Of a DNA stretch of 64,000 nucleotides, positions 29,491 to 40,275 are shown in pieces. The stretch covers positions 25,954 through 89,953 of the forward strand of contig QCGL01000005.1 in NCBI GenBank assembly GCA_003279935.1. The letters run 5' to 3'. This stretch comes from Prochlorococcus sp. AG-388-A04. GTDB taxonomy: Bacteria > Cyanobacteriota > Cyanobacteriia > PCC-6307 > Cyanobiaceae. Made by a program: the position numbers and the translations under genes. Position 1 is the first letter of the stretch; every line of letters begins with the position of its first letter. The notes beneath the pieces were generated by a model, which was not told the origin of the DNA, made no database searches, and saw only the letters and a program-made list of their open reading frames with translations.

Positions 29491-31956
29491 ATGAAGGTCT
29501 CTCAGAATTGGTTGAAATCCCTTGTAGAAATAAATACTACAGCAGACGATTTATCTGAAAAACTATCAATAGGTGGTTTCGAAGTTGAGTCACTTGTTGA
29601 TTGTTCAGAAAATGTAAAAGGTGTAGTTCTTGGAAAGGTTTTGTCAGTAGTTAAGCATGAGAATTCAGATAAGTTATCTATATGCACTGTTGACATTGGA
29701 AGGTCTAATCCTTTACAGATAGTTTGTGGAGCGAAAAATGTAAAGCAAAATATATATGTTTATGTAGCTACTGTCGGTACACATTTAAGTGCGATAAATT
29801 TAACTATTAAAAAGAGTGAAATAAGAGGTGTTTCTAGTGAAGGAATGATTTGTTCGCTAGAAGAATTAGGAATAGAAGATACTAGTGAAGGAATCGCCAT
29901 TATTGATGAGGATTTAGCTTTAAAGCATAAATTAGGGACATCAGGAGCTGAAATACTTAATCTAAACGACTACATCTACGATTTAGCAATTACTGCAAAT
30001 AGACCTGATGGAATGTCTGTAGTTGGCATCGCAAGAGAAATATCTGCTCTTTTGGAAACTAAGTTAATCTTTCCAGATTTAAAAACTAAGTATAAAACAA
30101 ATGTTTATAAAAATTTTAATCTCTGCTCCGAAGCAATCACAAAAAATTGTCTTTATTCAATTAGCAATATTGAGTCTGTCAATGGGAAACAATTGTCTCC
30201 AGGATGGCTCAAAGATCGTTTAGATAAATCAGGAATTAAATCTATCAATCTTTTGGTTGACATAACTAACTACATTCTTTTAGAACAAGGACAACCATTA
30301 CATGCTTTTGATAAAGACAAATTATCTAATTTAATTGGTCGAAAGGTTTCATATAACGATTTCTCGGTTAGAAAGGCAAATAATAATGAAAATCTGTTGT
30401 GTTTGAATGGTGAGGATTATAAATTAAATGAAAATATAACTATCATCGCTTGTGACGACAAACCAGTCGCTATAGCGGGTGTAATTGGTGGTTTGGAAAC
30501 ATCTGTAAATGAGGATACCACATCAATATATCTTGAAGGAGCAGTTTTTAATCCCGTCACGATAAGAAAGTCATCAAAAGAAATTGGAATTAGAACAGAA
30601 TCTAGTAGTAGATATGAAAAAGGAATTTCTTATAAAAATACATTAGATTCAGTAACCCGTGCCATTAATATTTTAGAAGAATACTTTAATGTTCTAAATC
30701 CAATAATTAATATTTCCAAGGAATTAGATTCCACAAAAATACTAATACCGTTGAGAAGAGAAAGAATTAATAAAATACTTGGTCCAATTGTAATTAGAAA
30801 TGAGAATTACGATACTAATATTAAATTAGAAAAAAGGTATTTATCAGATAATGAAATTTCGGAGAAATTAAAGCTAATAGGTTGTACCTTAAACATAAAA
30901 GAATATGGATGGGATGTAGAAATTATTCCCAACAGGTCTCAAGATTTATTACGAGAAATTGATTTAATTGAGGAAATTGCAAGATTAATTGGTTATGACA
31001 TGTTTGATTTGAATTTACCAAATCCCATAAAACCAGGAAAGCTTTCTTCATCTCAAATAGCATTAAGGAAGTTAAAAACAGGATTAATAGTAAATGGATT
31101 TAACGAAGTATTGTCTTATTCTCTTGTTCCAGAAAGTAAGAATGATTTAATCAAGATTTCAAATCCATTACTTTTGGAAACAAGTTGCTTAAGAGATAAT
31201 ATTTGGCAAGAACATATTAAGATATGTAATCAAAATATTAAGTCAGGACATAATTATTGTTGGATATTTGAGGTTGGAAATATTTTTAGTAAAAAATCTG
31301 ATTTTTCACAAGATGAAATCCTAAATGGAGCTCTTTATGGAAAAAATAAATTTGAACAATGGTTAGATTCAAATAAGGATAATAATTTGACTTATTACGA
31401 GGCAAGAGGAAAGTTAAAGGAAGCATTATCAATATTAAATTTAAAAATAGAAGATAGATCAACAGATACGATAGATTTTCTTCATCCAGGCAGATCCTCT
31501 AAATTATTTACCGAAGGTAACGAAGTCGGATATTTTGGTGAGATTCATCCAAATTTAATATCTAACAAAATATCATTAAAAAAAATGTATTTATTTAGTT
31601 TAAAAATAAATAATATCTTAAAAGCCTGTACCAGACAAAATAAATGGATAACAGTTTATAAACAATTCCCAACAGTACCCAAAATGGAACGAGATATTTG
31701 TTTTATATTCAATAAAAAATACCTAGTAAGTGAGATAATTTCACAAATAAAAAAATCTGGTAAAAAACTATTAGAAGATGTTAATTTAATTGATGTTTAT
31801 GATGATGAAAGTTTTGGTAAAGAATTAATAAGCTACACATTTAGATTGTCTTATAGAGATTCTGAAAAAACATTATTAGATTCTGACATCGCATTTCTTC
31901 ACGATAGTATTGTTGAAATAATTGAAAAAAAATTCTCCACTAAATTAAGAGATTAA
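29491..31956 (+). CDS. pheT: Phenylalanyl-tRNA synthetase beta chain
   Basis: MKVSQNWLKSLVEI..., EQGQPLHAFD, NRSQDLLREIDLIEEIARLIGYD. Confidence 0.97.
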   Translation: MKVSQNWLKSLVEINTTADDLSEKLSIGGFEVESLVDCSENVKGVVLGKVLSVVKHENSDKLSICTVDIGRSNPLQIVCGAKNVKQNIYVYVATVGTHLSAINLTIKKSEIRGVSSEGMICSLEELGIEDTSEGIAIIDEDLALKHKLGTSGAEILNLNDYIYDLAITANRPDGMSVVGIAREISALLETKLIFPDLKTKYKTNVYKNFNLCSEAITKNCLYSISNIESVNGKQLSPGWLKDRLDKSGIKSINLLVDITNYILLEQGQPLHAFDKDKLSNLIGRKVSYNDFSVRKANNNENLLCLNGEDYKLNENITIIACDDKPVAIAGVIGGLETSVNEDTTSIYLEGAVFNPVTIRKSSKEIGIRTESSSRYEKGISYKNTLDSVTRAINILEEYFNVLNPIINISKELDSTKILIPLRRERINKILGPIVIRNENYDTNIKLEKRYLSDNEISEKLKLIGCTLNIKEYGWDVEIIPNRSQDLLREIDLIEEIARLIGYDMFDLNLPNPIKPGKLSSSQIALRKLKTGLIVNGFNEVLSYSLVPESKNDLIKISNPLLLETSCLRDNIWQEHIKICNQNIKSGHNYCWIFEVGNIFSKKSDFSQDEILNGALYGKNKFEQWLDSNKDNNLTYYEARGKLKEALSILNLKIEDRSTDTIDFLHPGRSSKLFTEGNEVGYFGEIHPNLISNKISLKKMYLFSLKINNILKACTRQNKWITVYKQFPTVPKMERDICFIFNKKYLVSEIISQIKKSGKKLLEDVNLIDVYDDESFGKELISYTFRLSYRDSEKTLLDSDIAFLHDSIVEIIEKKFSTKLRD

Positions 31957-32001
31957 TTGTATTACTGTTCTTAATCTGGTCTTAATAGTAGTCTATATTT
32001 A

Positions 32002-32017
32002 AGTCTTATATTAGACG
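32002..32017 (+). repeat. 16-nt near-palindrome, member of a local cluster
   Basis: AGTCTTATATTAGACg, 15/16 match to the local consensus AGTCTTATATTAGACT. Confidence 0.7.
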
Positions 32018-32061
32018 GTTGGTATTCGTATAAATCTAAATCATCATATATAATATTAGCT

Positions 32062-32310
32062 ATGATTAATATCCTCTCATTTTTAATATCTTCCATCCTT
32101 TGGGTGCAGGTTCCTCAATGGTCTGATGATTGGTCTAAATGTGCGGTAGATGTACCAGATTCATCATGCCATTGGTACATCACAGCACCAGACAATACTT
32201 TTGGAGATGGATTTGACTGGGCAAGTGCTCCATGGTTCGATGCAAATGGCTTGAGTGATGTTCCAAGCATTGAGAGAGAAACAGCCCTCCAAAAGCTTCA
32301 GGCTAAGTAG
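32062..32310 (+). CDS. Trp-rich small, probably exported protein (82 aa)
   Basis: MINILSFLISSILWVQVPQWSDDWSKCAVDVPDSSCHWYITAPDNTFGDGFDWASAPWFDANGLSDVPSIERETALQKLQAK. Confidence 0.65.
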   Translation: MINILSFLISSILWVQVPQWSDDWSKCAVDVPDSSCHWYITAPDNTFGDGFDWASAPWFDANGLSDVPSIERETALQKLQAK

Positions 32311-32427
32311 TACTGTCTTTAAGGCAGAGCTACATAATTAAAACTTTAGTTGTATTAGGGTTTTTAGTACATTAATTAAAAATTGGACACACAAAGGACA
32401 ATAAACTATAAGATTAGATATATTGAT

Positions 32428-32478
32428 AGTCTTATTTAAGATTAATTATTAGACTATTTATAAGTCTTGAATGAGACT
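32428..32478 (+). repeat. Two further 16-nt near-palindrome copies
   Basis: AGTCTTATTTAAGATT (32428-32443, 13/16) and AGTCTTGAATGAGACT (32463-32478, 13/16, half-sites at consensus spacing). Confidence 0.55.
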
Positions 32479-32551
32479 AGTAATTCCATCTCTTTTATTA
32501 AAATTTATTCAACTCTTCTACATAGGGAGAATTGATAATTGTATTTTATTA

Positions 32552-32567
32552 AGTCTTATATAAGAAT
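32552..32567 (+). repeat. 16-nt near-palindrome copy
   Basis: AGTCTTATATAAGAAT (13/16); contains perfect palindrome TCTTATATAAGA. Confidence 0.55.
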
Positions 32568-32687
32568 ATTTATACAGTGTCATTTTATTTAATAGGCATC
32601 ATTTAATAACCATTATTCACTTTTAGCTACTCTTAAAAGAAAGAATTAATTGGATAAGAAATTTTTAATTTAAAGTTATATCTTTAT

Positions 32688-32738
32688 AATCTTATATGAG
32701 ACTTTTTATTAGACTTAGGCTAAGTCTAATATAAGACT
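32688..32738. repeat. Dense palindrome block (three overlapping elements)
   Basis: AATCTTATATGAGACT (14/16), TATTAGACTTAG-g-CTAAGTCTAATA (12-bp perfect inverted repeat), AGTCTAATATAAGACT (16/16 on minus strand). Confidence 0.75.
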
Positions 32739-32745
32739 ATTAAAA

Positions 32746-33759
32746 CTATCTTCTATACATATTTTTAAGCAATTGATATGCATCATTTAATTTCCTCATC
32801 TCATCAGTAGATCCCCCAGAATCTGGATGGGTTTCTAAAGCTTTAATTTTATATGCTTCTCGTATTTTATTTAATGTATGTGCTGAACCTGCGGCGGTAG
32901 ATAAATTTAATAATTTTAGAGCTCCATGAACAGTCATTGTTGAATCAAGTGCTTCAAATGAATTTCCTTTATTTTTTCTTTTAAACCTACTTATAAATCT
33001 TCTTACTAATGTTGGGACCCTATTTATCAAATCAGATGTTGCAAATGGATCTTCTAATACACCTATCATTAAAATTACTAACTCTAAGGAGGGAGTTTGT
33101 TTTATCCAAAAAGGGCATAAATCCGACATTAATTTATTTGCGGCACTCCAGGTGAATGGCAACTGCTCAGTTCCATCAATATTTGGCCAAATATCTATAC
33201 AAAACCAATCAATAGATGCTTCTATTACTTGTTCATTTGGAATTGATCCATATAGGTTTTTCCAATGGCTTATAATTTCAATTCGACATTTAATTAAATC
33301 ATTTTCCTTAATAGTATTAATTTGAATATCATTAATTTTTTGTTTTGTCTTTTCAATATTTATACTTCTTCTCAGATTTTTAACTTTTTTTCCAACAAAA
33401 TTAGGTAGGTTGATGTTTAAGTTTGGTTTTTCATTAACTTCTTTATTATTTAATAGAAGTTTTTCTTCGGATTCTGTACTAGTACTCTCATCCTTATCAG
33501 ATTTAATAAGGACTAAAGCACTATTTTCATCAAAGTTAGAGTATTCATTAATATTCCCCTTTTCACTGTAATCAATTGTCTGTTGTTGACTTTTAGGTAA
33601 TAATTCTTCTTCTTGAAGAATTTCTGTAAGCAACTTTTCTATTACAGGTCCTCTTGCTCTAAAACCCCATTCTTTTCGTAATTGATCAAACCTAGAAACT
33701 AACTCTTCTGGCAAATCAATTGAAATTCTTTTTGTATTTGAATTCTCAGAATTATTCAA
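32746..33759 (-). CDS. Protein with N-terminal ribbon-helix-helix-like and C-terminal J-domain-like segments
   Basis: N-term KRISIDLPEELVSRFDQLRKEWGFRARGPVIEKLLTEIL; C-term AHTLNKIREAYKIKALETHPDSGGSTDEMRKLNDAYQLLKNMY (HPD). Confidence 0.8.
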   Translation of the reverse strand: MNNSENSNTKRISIDLPEELVSRFDQLRKEWGFRARGPVIEKLLTEILQEEELLPKSQQQTIDYSEKGNINEYSNFDENSALVLIKSDKDESTSTESEEKLLLNNKEVNEKPNLNINLPNFVGKKVKNLRRSINIEKTKQKINDIQINTIKENDLIKCRIEIISHWKNLYGSIPNEQVIEASIDWFCIDIWPNIDGTEQLPFTWSAANKLMSDLCPFWIKQTPSLELVILMIGVLEDPFATSDLINRVPTLVRRFISRFKRKNKGNSFEALDSTMTVHGALKLLNLSTAAGSAHTLNKIREAYKIKALETHPDSGGSTDEMRKLNDAYQLLKNMYRR

Positions 33760-33904
33760 TTAATCATTTTTTTTTATAATAGATCAAAAGTATTAATTGT
33801 ATTCATATTATGAAAGTCTAAATAAATATATTGTCTTTAAATCAAAATCTTGCTTTTTATGAGTCACGTCTAAACAAAATAAATTTTTATAATAATAATA
33901 AAAA

Positions 33905-34081
33905 ATGTTTTACTGTAACTTTAAATCCTCAGAAGATAAAAAGTCTTTTTATCAAAAAAAGAAATTAGAGATGCTTAATTACATCAAGGATTCGCTTGAA
34001 AGAAAAATTGCATCAGTAAGCGCTTCAATAGAAGTTCTAGAAAATCAAATTTCCAGAGACAAAGTTGAAGTTAGTAGTTAA
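33905..34081 (+). CDS. Small hypothetical protein (58 aa)
   Basis: Manual translation MFYCNFKSSEDKKSFYQKKKLEMLNYIKDSLERKIASVSASIEVLENQISRDKVEVSS. Confidence 0.45.
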   Translation: MFYCNFKSSEDKKSFYQKKKLEMLNYIKDSLERKIASVSASIEVLENQISRDKVEVSS

Positions 34082-34084
34082 TTT

Positions 34085-34915
34085 TCAAACAAAATTTTCA
34101 AGAAGTTTCTCTGGTCCATATTTCTTTAAATAATTAATATTAGATTTTTCTGTAACTAGTAAATATCCTGCAAAACCCAACCCATTAACACTAAAACCAT
34201 GGACGTGATCATACTTTCTTTTAATTATGGCTAACCAATTATTTGTAATTAAAATATTGTAAGGAAATCTTGGTTTTTCATCATCAATTGGATTTCCTAA
34301 ACCAATTTTTTTTGAAAGTTCTAAGTATAAATTATAAATATTTATTGAATTATCTAAAAAGTTAAATTTTGACACAACAGCATTTTTCTTAAGTTTGCTA
34401 TCTTGATCATTATTATTTTCTAAATCTAAAAACCACTTCTCTCTTGGACAAATAATTTCACCATGATCTCTTCTTAAAAGCTGAAAATGCCTATGCGGTT
34501 GACTTGCTCCTGCTATGGGAGAACTATTAAAAAACCATAGGCCACTTGTATCTTCATTTACCATTTGTATAGCTATCCAATCATTAATATCTAACCATCC
34601 ATCTTGAGGTCTCCAAGTATTTGTTATTAGTAAAATATGACCTTTTTGTACAGGATATTTATTTAGTATTAGTTGATGATCTGTTCCAATTTTATCAACT
34701 TCAAGTATCTTATCCCACGGGTTAAATGGATTCTGATTTGGACCATAACTATTTTTTTTCTTAAATCTTGAAGTATCAAGTTCTCTAATTATAAAATCAT
34801 TTTTATTGTAATATTTCCTAGTTACAACAGTCGTTTTTAAAGGAAATAAGCCATTATTGGTAATAGATAAATGAGTTTGATCTAATGCTTTAACCCAATA
34901 TTTTTCGCTTCTCAT
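34085..34915 (-). CDS. ATP adenylyltransferase / Ap4A phosphorylase-like (HIT superfamily)
   Basis: NPFNPWDKILEV, LNKYPVQKGHILLIT, GASQPHRHFQLL. Confidence 0.85.
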   Translation of the reverse strand: MRSEKYWVKALDQTHLSITNNGLFPLKTTVVTRKYYNKNDFIIRELDTSRFKKKNSYGPNQNPFNPWDKILEVDKIGTDHQLILNKYPVQKGHILLITNTWRPQDGWLDINDWIAIQMVNEDTSGLWFFNSSPIAGASQPHRHFQLLRRDHGEIICPREKWFLDLENNNDQDSKLKKNAVVSKFNFLDNSINIYNLYLELSKKIGLGNPIDDEKPRFPYNILITNNWLAIIKRKYDHVHGFSVNGLGFAGYLLVTEKSNINYLKKYGPEKLLENFV

Positions 34916-34972
34916 TTATAAAAGTAGAAATAAATTCTCATAATCATTTTAAAAAAGATAATTAATTTGGAA

Positions 34973-35365
34973 TTACTTTTTATTAAATTGATATTCTTTT
35001 AATTTTTCTAACGATACAGATTCTAAAACTTTTATATTTGTTGCTTCTAAAATAACCATAGGTGCTAAGCCATCAAGCAATGCCTGTCTCCACCTATCTA
35101 AACAAATACACCAATGATCTCCATCCTTCAAGCCTTGGAATGAATACATTGGCATAGGTGTAATTAAATCATTACCTTGAGACTTACTGTATTTAAGGAA
35201 ATTATCATCCATTATGCAGCAAATTGAATGATTTCCTACATCATTTGAATCGTATTTGCAATACCCATCTCGAAACCAACCTGTAAGAGGTTTGCAGCTG
35301 CATACCTCGAGCTTTTGTCCTAAAACATTTAAATGTTCATTATTTTTTTGACTTTCTTTATTCAT
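34973..35365 (-). CDS. DUF2237 family protein
   Basis: LNVLGQKLEVCSCKPLTGWFRDGYC...GDHWCICLDRWRQALLDGLAPMVILEATN. Confidence 0.8.
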   Translation of the reverse strand: MNKESQKNNEHLNVLGQKLEVCSCKPLTGWFRDGYCKYDSNDVGNHSICCIMDDNFLKYSKSQGNDLITPMPMYSFQGLKDGDHWCICLDRWRQALLDGLAPMVILEATNIKVLESVSLEKLKEYQFNKK

Positions 35366-35473
35366 TTTTAGATAATTTATTTAAATAATAATAAATACTC
35401 ATACATTTCTTAAAAAAGGGTTGACGAATATGGGGGGTAAAGAGGTAATAATTTTAATAAGGTTTTTTTCAAT

Positions 35474-35695
35474 ATGGATTGGGACTTCACTGAAAACATA
35501 GCATTTAAATCCCTAATTGAAGCTTTTAAAGAATGTGATGAAACATCAGCAACTGAATTCTTGGCAAGCGATGGGGCATCATATTATTTAGAATTAATTC
35601 AAGATGCTGCAGGTGATGGCATCGATATAAGTGATTCTGAAATTATGGAAGAACTTCAAGAAGAAATTATAGATTATCTTGAAAATAATCTATAA
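35474..35695 (+). CDS. Small acidic conserved hypothetical protein (73 aa)
   Basis: ORF track; MDWDFTENIAFKSLIEAFKECDETSATEFLASDG... Confidence 0.65.
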   Translation: MDWDFTENIAFKSLIEAFKECDETSATEFLASDGASYYLELIQDAAGDGIDISDSEIMEELQEEIIDYLENNL

Positions 35696-35707
35696 TCTAA
35701 AATTTAT

Positions 35708-38700
35708 TTAGGCACTAAAATACTTTGCTTTTGAATGTAGTGAAATTATAGCAGTAGTACTTTGTTCAGGATGTAATTGCTCTGATTCATCCATTGTTAA
35801 ATTAATCCTTTTTGTATCCAGTAATGATAACTGTATATTTGAATCAGAAACTTTAGGACAAGCTGGATAACCAAATGAGTATCTAGCTCCTCTATATTTT
35901 TGAGCTAATATTTCACGGTTATTGTTTGGCTCATATGTTTTAAATCCGCATTCAATTCTTACTATTGAATGAACATATTCTGCAAGAGCCTCTGCTAATT
36001 GAACGGTTAAACCATGAAATATTAAATAATCACTATATTTATCAGCTTTAAATAATTCTTGGGAATATTCGCTAGCTATTTCACCCATTGTCACTGCTTG
36101 CATTGGAAATATATCTACTGGTTCATTATTTTTAAGATCACAGTAAAAATCAGCAATACAAAGATTATTTCCTGATTTTTGTCTAGGAAAATTAAATTCA
36201 GAAATTCTTTTATTTGATACATTATCAAAGAGATAAATGCTATTATCATTCCTACCGCAACGGAAGTAGCCATAGACTGCTTTTGGTGAAATTAGGCCTT
36301 TATCTAAAATAATATTGATCCATTTTTCAAGTAATGGATTTGCATATGAATCTAAATAATTATTGTATTCTTCTACTGATTGACCTTTATTTTTTTTAAT
36401 TTGCCATTGACCACTAAATAATGCTTTTTTATCCAAATAAAAAATTAGTTTGTCAAAGTCTATTTCAATATCTTGAAGAACTCTAGTTCCCAAAAATGGA
36501 GCCTTTATAGGTTCCTCTTCCTCTACAAAATTAGATCTATTAAAATTCTCAATTAATTGCATACTTTTGGTATTTTCATGATTTTTATTTAAATCTTTAT
36601 CTTTAGCGGAAGACCTTGGGGAAGCTAATTTAATTTGAATATCATCTGTATTAGTAAAACCATTTTCATTAGACCAATTACCCTTCTTTTTACTATCCAT
36701 ATATTCATTCATAAATTGTAAATCTGTAAAAGCATCTTTACCATATAAAATTTTACCTTTATATATCTGACTACAATCTTCGTTCACAAATTTTGGAGTT
36801 AATGCTGCACCTCCAAGAATAACTGGAACATTAATTTCAGCATTGTTAAATGCTTCTAAATTATCCTTCATAAATGCTGTAGATTTAACAAGCAAACCAC
36901 TCATAGCAATACAGTCTGCTTTATGTTTTTTTTGTGCATCAATAATCGCTGAAACATCTTGCTTAATTCCAAGGTTGATTACATCAAAACCATTATTTGA
37001 GAGAATTATATCAACTAAATTTTTACCTATATCATGAACATCTCCTTTAACAGTTGCTATTAGTAATTTTCCGTTAGATATTTTTTCATCTACTGTTTCC
37101 ATATGTGGTTCAAGCAGTGAAACAGCAAATTTCATTGTTTCCGCTGATTGCAATACAAAAGGTAATTGCATTTGGCCGGATCCAAATAGTTCACCGACTA
37201 CTTTCATTCCATCTAATAAATAAGTATTAATTATTTCAAGTGGCTTGTATTTTTTCAGCGCATTATTTAATTGTTCTTCTAAACCTATTTTTTCCCCATC
37301 TACAATATGGTTTTTAAGTTTTTCTTCTAAGGTGAGGTTTTTGTTTGAAGTAGATGCTTTTTTAAAGTCACTTATTGTTATGTCTTGGAATGCTTTTGTT
37401 AGTTCAACTAATGGATCATATATACATATTTCATTTTCGAAAATCCTTCTGTCATAAATTAAATCTAAACATAATTTTTTTGTTTCCGCAGATATTTTTG
37501 AAAGAGGCAATATTTTATTTGGTGCAATAATCGCTGAATCTAATCCTGCCTTTATACATTCATCGAGAAATATTGAATTTAGATTAATTCTTGATAATGG
37601 AGAAAGCCCGAAACTAATATTAGATATACCTAAAATAATATGAATATCTGGGAAGCTTTTTCTTATTTTTGATATAGATTCAATAGTTGCTTTAGCATTT
37701 AATCTATCTTCTTCAATTCCAGTAGATATTGGCAATGCTAGAGGATCAAAAAATATCTCATAATCAGCGAGGCCACTTGATCTAGTTTTAATTAATGCTC
37801 TTTTTGCAATGTCATATTTTTTCTTTGATGTTCTTGCCATTCCATCTTCATCAATAGTTCCAATTACTATTCCAGCACCATAGTCTAATGCGAGTTTTAA
37901 GACCTGATTAAATCTGTCATCTCCATCTTCGTAGTTGGTTGAATTTATAATGCATTTTCCTCCTACAGTCTTTAATCCACTTTCCATTTTATCTGCTTCT
38001 GTTGAATCTATCATTAATGGAAGGTTTATATTTGTAACTAATCTTGAGGTAATTTCTTTCATATCTTTAACTCCATCTCTTCCTACATAATCAACATTGA
38101 CATCTAGTATGTGAGCATTTTCTTTTTGCTGTTGCTTAGCAATTGATACCAAGCCGTCCCAATCATCTTCATTTAGTAATTCCCTTACTTTTTTTGATCC
38201 ACTAGCATTTAAACGCTCTCCAACTATTAATATTGAGTTATCTTGTTTATATGGAACTGCGTTATATATAGAAGCTGCTGATGGAACAAAATTTGTTTTT
38301 GCAGTAGGAAGTTTTTTATTTATTTTTTTATCAACTATTTCCTCAATGATTGAGGATAAATGCTTGATATGTTCTGGAGTGGTACCACAACATCCGCCAA
38401 TAAGTTGTACGTTAAAATCATAAATAAAGTTCATTAACTGCATTTTCAACTCCAATGGAGTCAATTTATAGTGAGCAACACCTCCTATATTTTCAGGTAA
38501 TCCTGCATTAGGTATACAACTAATTGCAAAAGGTGAATTTTCAGCTAAATACTTAATATGTTCTTTCATTTGAACTGGGCCAGTTGCACAATTCAGTCCC
38601 AGAATATCAATATTGTATGGCTCTAATATTGTTAATGCAGAGGCTATATCTGACCCGACAAGCATCGTTCCTGTGGTTTCCATAGTTATGGATATCATTA

Positions 38701-39268
38701 TTGGTAATTCAATATTCCTGTTTTTAACAACTTCTTGAGAAGCAGATAAGGCTGATTTTATTTGTAAAACATCTTGGCATGTTTCAATCAATAGAAGGTC
38801 AATACCTCCGTCAATTAGACCATTTATTTGTTCTTCATATGAATCTTTAAGCTTATCAAAATCAATATGACCTAATGTTGGTAATTTTGTAGTTGGCCCA
38901 ATTGATCCAGCGACAAATCTAGGAGTATTAATAGATGAAAATAAATTTGCACATTTTTTAGCTATCTGAGCTGCTTTTTTATTGATTTCATAAGCTTTAT
39001 TAGAAATACTATATTCGTCTAAAACAATAGATGAAGCACCAAATGTATTGGTTTCAATTACATGACAACCTGCTTCAAGAAATGAATTATGTACTTGTTC
39101 AACAGTATTAGGAGAGGATAAGACTAAGTTTTCATTACAACCCTCTAATTCATCTCCACCAAAATCATGTGATGATAAATTTAAATTTTGAAAAGAAGTA
39201 CCTGTCCCGCCATCGAAAATAATAATTGGTTTATCATCTCTATTTAAATAATTTCTAAATGAAACCAT
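35708..39268 (-). CDS. metH: Cobalamin-dependent methionine synthase
   Basis: Hcy domain [21 protein letters not shown], pterin-binding domain, [10 protein letters not shown] cobalamin site, activation domain [10 protein letters not shown]. Confidence 0.97.
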   Translation of the reverse strand: MVSFRNYLNRDDKPIIIFDGGTGTSFQNLNLSSHDFGGDELEGCNENLVLSSPNTVEQVHNSFLEAGCHVIETNTFGASSIVLDEYSISNKAYEINKKAAQIAKKCANLFSSINTPRFVAGSIGPTTKLPTLGHIDFDKLKDSYEEQINGLIDGGIDLLLIETCQDVLQIKSALSASQEVVKNRNIELPIMISITMETTGTMLVGSDIASALTILEPYNIDILGLNCATGPVQMKEHIKYLAENSPFAISCIPNAGLPENIGGVAHYKLTPLELKMQLMNFIYDFNVQLIGGCCGTTPEHIKHLSSIIEEIVDKKINKKLPTAKTNFVPSAASIYNAVPYKQDNSILIVGERLNASGSKKVRELLNEDDWDGLVSIAKQQQKENAHILDVNVDYVGRDGVKDMKEITSRLVTNINLPLMIDSTEADKMESGLKTVGGKCIINSTNYEDGDDRFNQVLKLALDYGAGIVIGTIDEDGMARTSKKKYDIAKRALIKTRSSGLADYEIFFDPLALPISTGIEEDRLNAKATIESISKIRKSFPDIHIILGISNISFGLSPLSRINLNSIFLDECIKAGLDSAIIAPNKILPLSKISAETKKLCLDLIYDRRIFENEICIYDPLVELTKAFQDITISDFKKASTSNKNLTLEEKLKNHIVDGEKIGLEEQLNNALKKYKPLEIINTYLLDGMKVVGELFGSGQMQLPFVLQSAETMKFAVSLLEPHMETVDEKISNGKLLIATVKGDVHDIGKNLVDIILSNNGFDVINLGIKQDVSAIIDAQKKHKADCIAMSGLLVKSTAFMKDNLEAFNNAEINVPVILGGAALTPKFVNEDCSQIYKGKILYGKDAFTDLQFMNEYMDSKKKGNWSNENGFTNTDDIQIKLASPRSSAKDKDLNKNHENTKSMQLIENFNRSNFVEEEEPIKAPFLGTRVLQDIEIDFDKLIFYLDKKALFSGQWQIKKNKGQSVEEYNNYLDSYANPLLEKWINIILDKGLISPKAVYGYFRCGRNDNSIYLFDNVSNKRISEFNFPRQKSGNNLCIADFYCDLKNNEPVDIFPMQAVTMGEIASEYSQELFKADKYSDYLIFHGLTVQLAEALAEYVHSIVRIECGFKTYEPNNNREILAQKYRGARYSFGYPACPKVSDSNIQLSLLDTKRINLTMDESEQLHPEQSTTAIISLHSKAKYFSA

Positions 39269-39289
39269 GATTTAAAAGGAAAATTAAAA

Positions 39290-40204
39290 TTAACTAATAT
39301 TGATGCGTGTTATCCAATCATCATAGTCTTGTGAACGGCCTTCCGTTATTTCGATAAGCTTATTTTTCAATTTATTCATTATGGGACGATCATTATTAAT
39401 ATTTGTTGATTCTATTTGCTTTACAGGTGTAATTTTAGCTGCTGTACCAGTTAGAAATACTTCATCAGCAATAAGTAATTCTGTTTTATCAACAGGTCTT
39501 TCAATAACATTTATACCAAACGATTTCGCTAATTCAATAACACTAGCTCTAGTAATTCCTTCTAGGATGTCTTGATCAACTCCTGGGGTAATCAGTTCAC
39601 TATTTCTTACTATAAATAAGTTCATTCCACTAGCTTCACTTACTTTACCACTAGAATTTAACAGCAATGCTTCGTCAAATCCTGATAAACTAGCCTCTGT
39701 TTTGGCTAATGAACTTGTAATGTAAGCACCGCTTATCTTACCTCTTAAAGGTAGGGATCTATCTTCTTGTCTTGTCCAACTACTCATCCTACAAGACACA
39801 CCATCGGGAGATAAATAGTCTCCAAGTTCAATACAATAAATGAAGAAATCAGTTTCTATATTATGTAATCTTGGAGCAATACCTAAATCACTTGTATAAA
39901 CAAAAGGTCTTATATAGATCGGTTTTGTAGGTTTATTTTTTTTTAATAATGTTTTAAGTGCATTAAATATATATTCTTCAGATATTTCTGTTAAAAGCAA
40001 CCTTGCACTTTGAGATAACCTTTTTATGTGTTTGTCTGTTCTAAATAAAAGAAATTCATCCTTATTAGATGGATTTGGAATAGCTCTCATTCCTCCAAAA
40101 GCTGCTGTTCCATAATGAAGTGCATGAGTTGCTATTGACACTTTTGCATCTTTAAAGGGTATACACTTACCTTCAAACCATGCATATGGAAGAAATTCTT
40201 GCAT
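39290..40204 (-). CDS. ilvE: Branched-chain amino acid aminotransferase
   Basis: YAWFEGKCIPFKDAKVSIATHALHYGTAAFGGMRA, ITPGVDQDILEGITRASVIELA. Confidence 0.95.
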   Translation of the reverse strand: MQEFLPYAWFEGKCIPFKDAKVSIATHALHYGTAAFGGMRAIPNPSNKDEFLLFRTDKHIKRLSQSARLLLTEISEEYIFNALKTLLKKNKPTKPIYIRPFVYTSDLGIAPRLHNIETDFFIYCIELGDYLSPDGVSCRMSSWTRQEDRSLPLRGKISGAYITSSLAKTEASLSGFDEALLLNSSGKVSEASGMNLFIVRNSELITPGVDQDILEGITRASVIELAKSFGINVIERPVDKTELLIADEVFLTGTAAKITPVKQIESTNINNDRPIMNKLKNKLIEITEGRSQDYDDWITRINIS

Positions 40205-40275
40205 ATTTTATTTAAGAAATGAGTTAAAATTGTTTTAACTTACTTAAGTATTCTAAACCTAATTGTTATATTTAA

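Noticed and set aside
31979-32740. CRISPR-like array interpretation of the AGTCT repeats
   Set aside because: Repeats are only 16 nt, palindromic, irregularly spaced and on both strands; no cas genes nearby. Protein-binding sites are more plausible.
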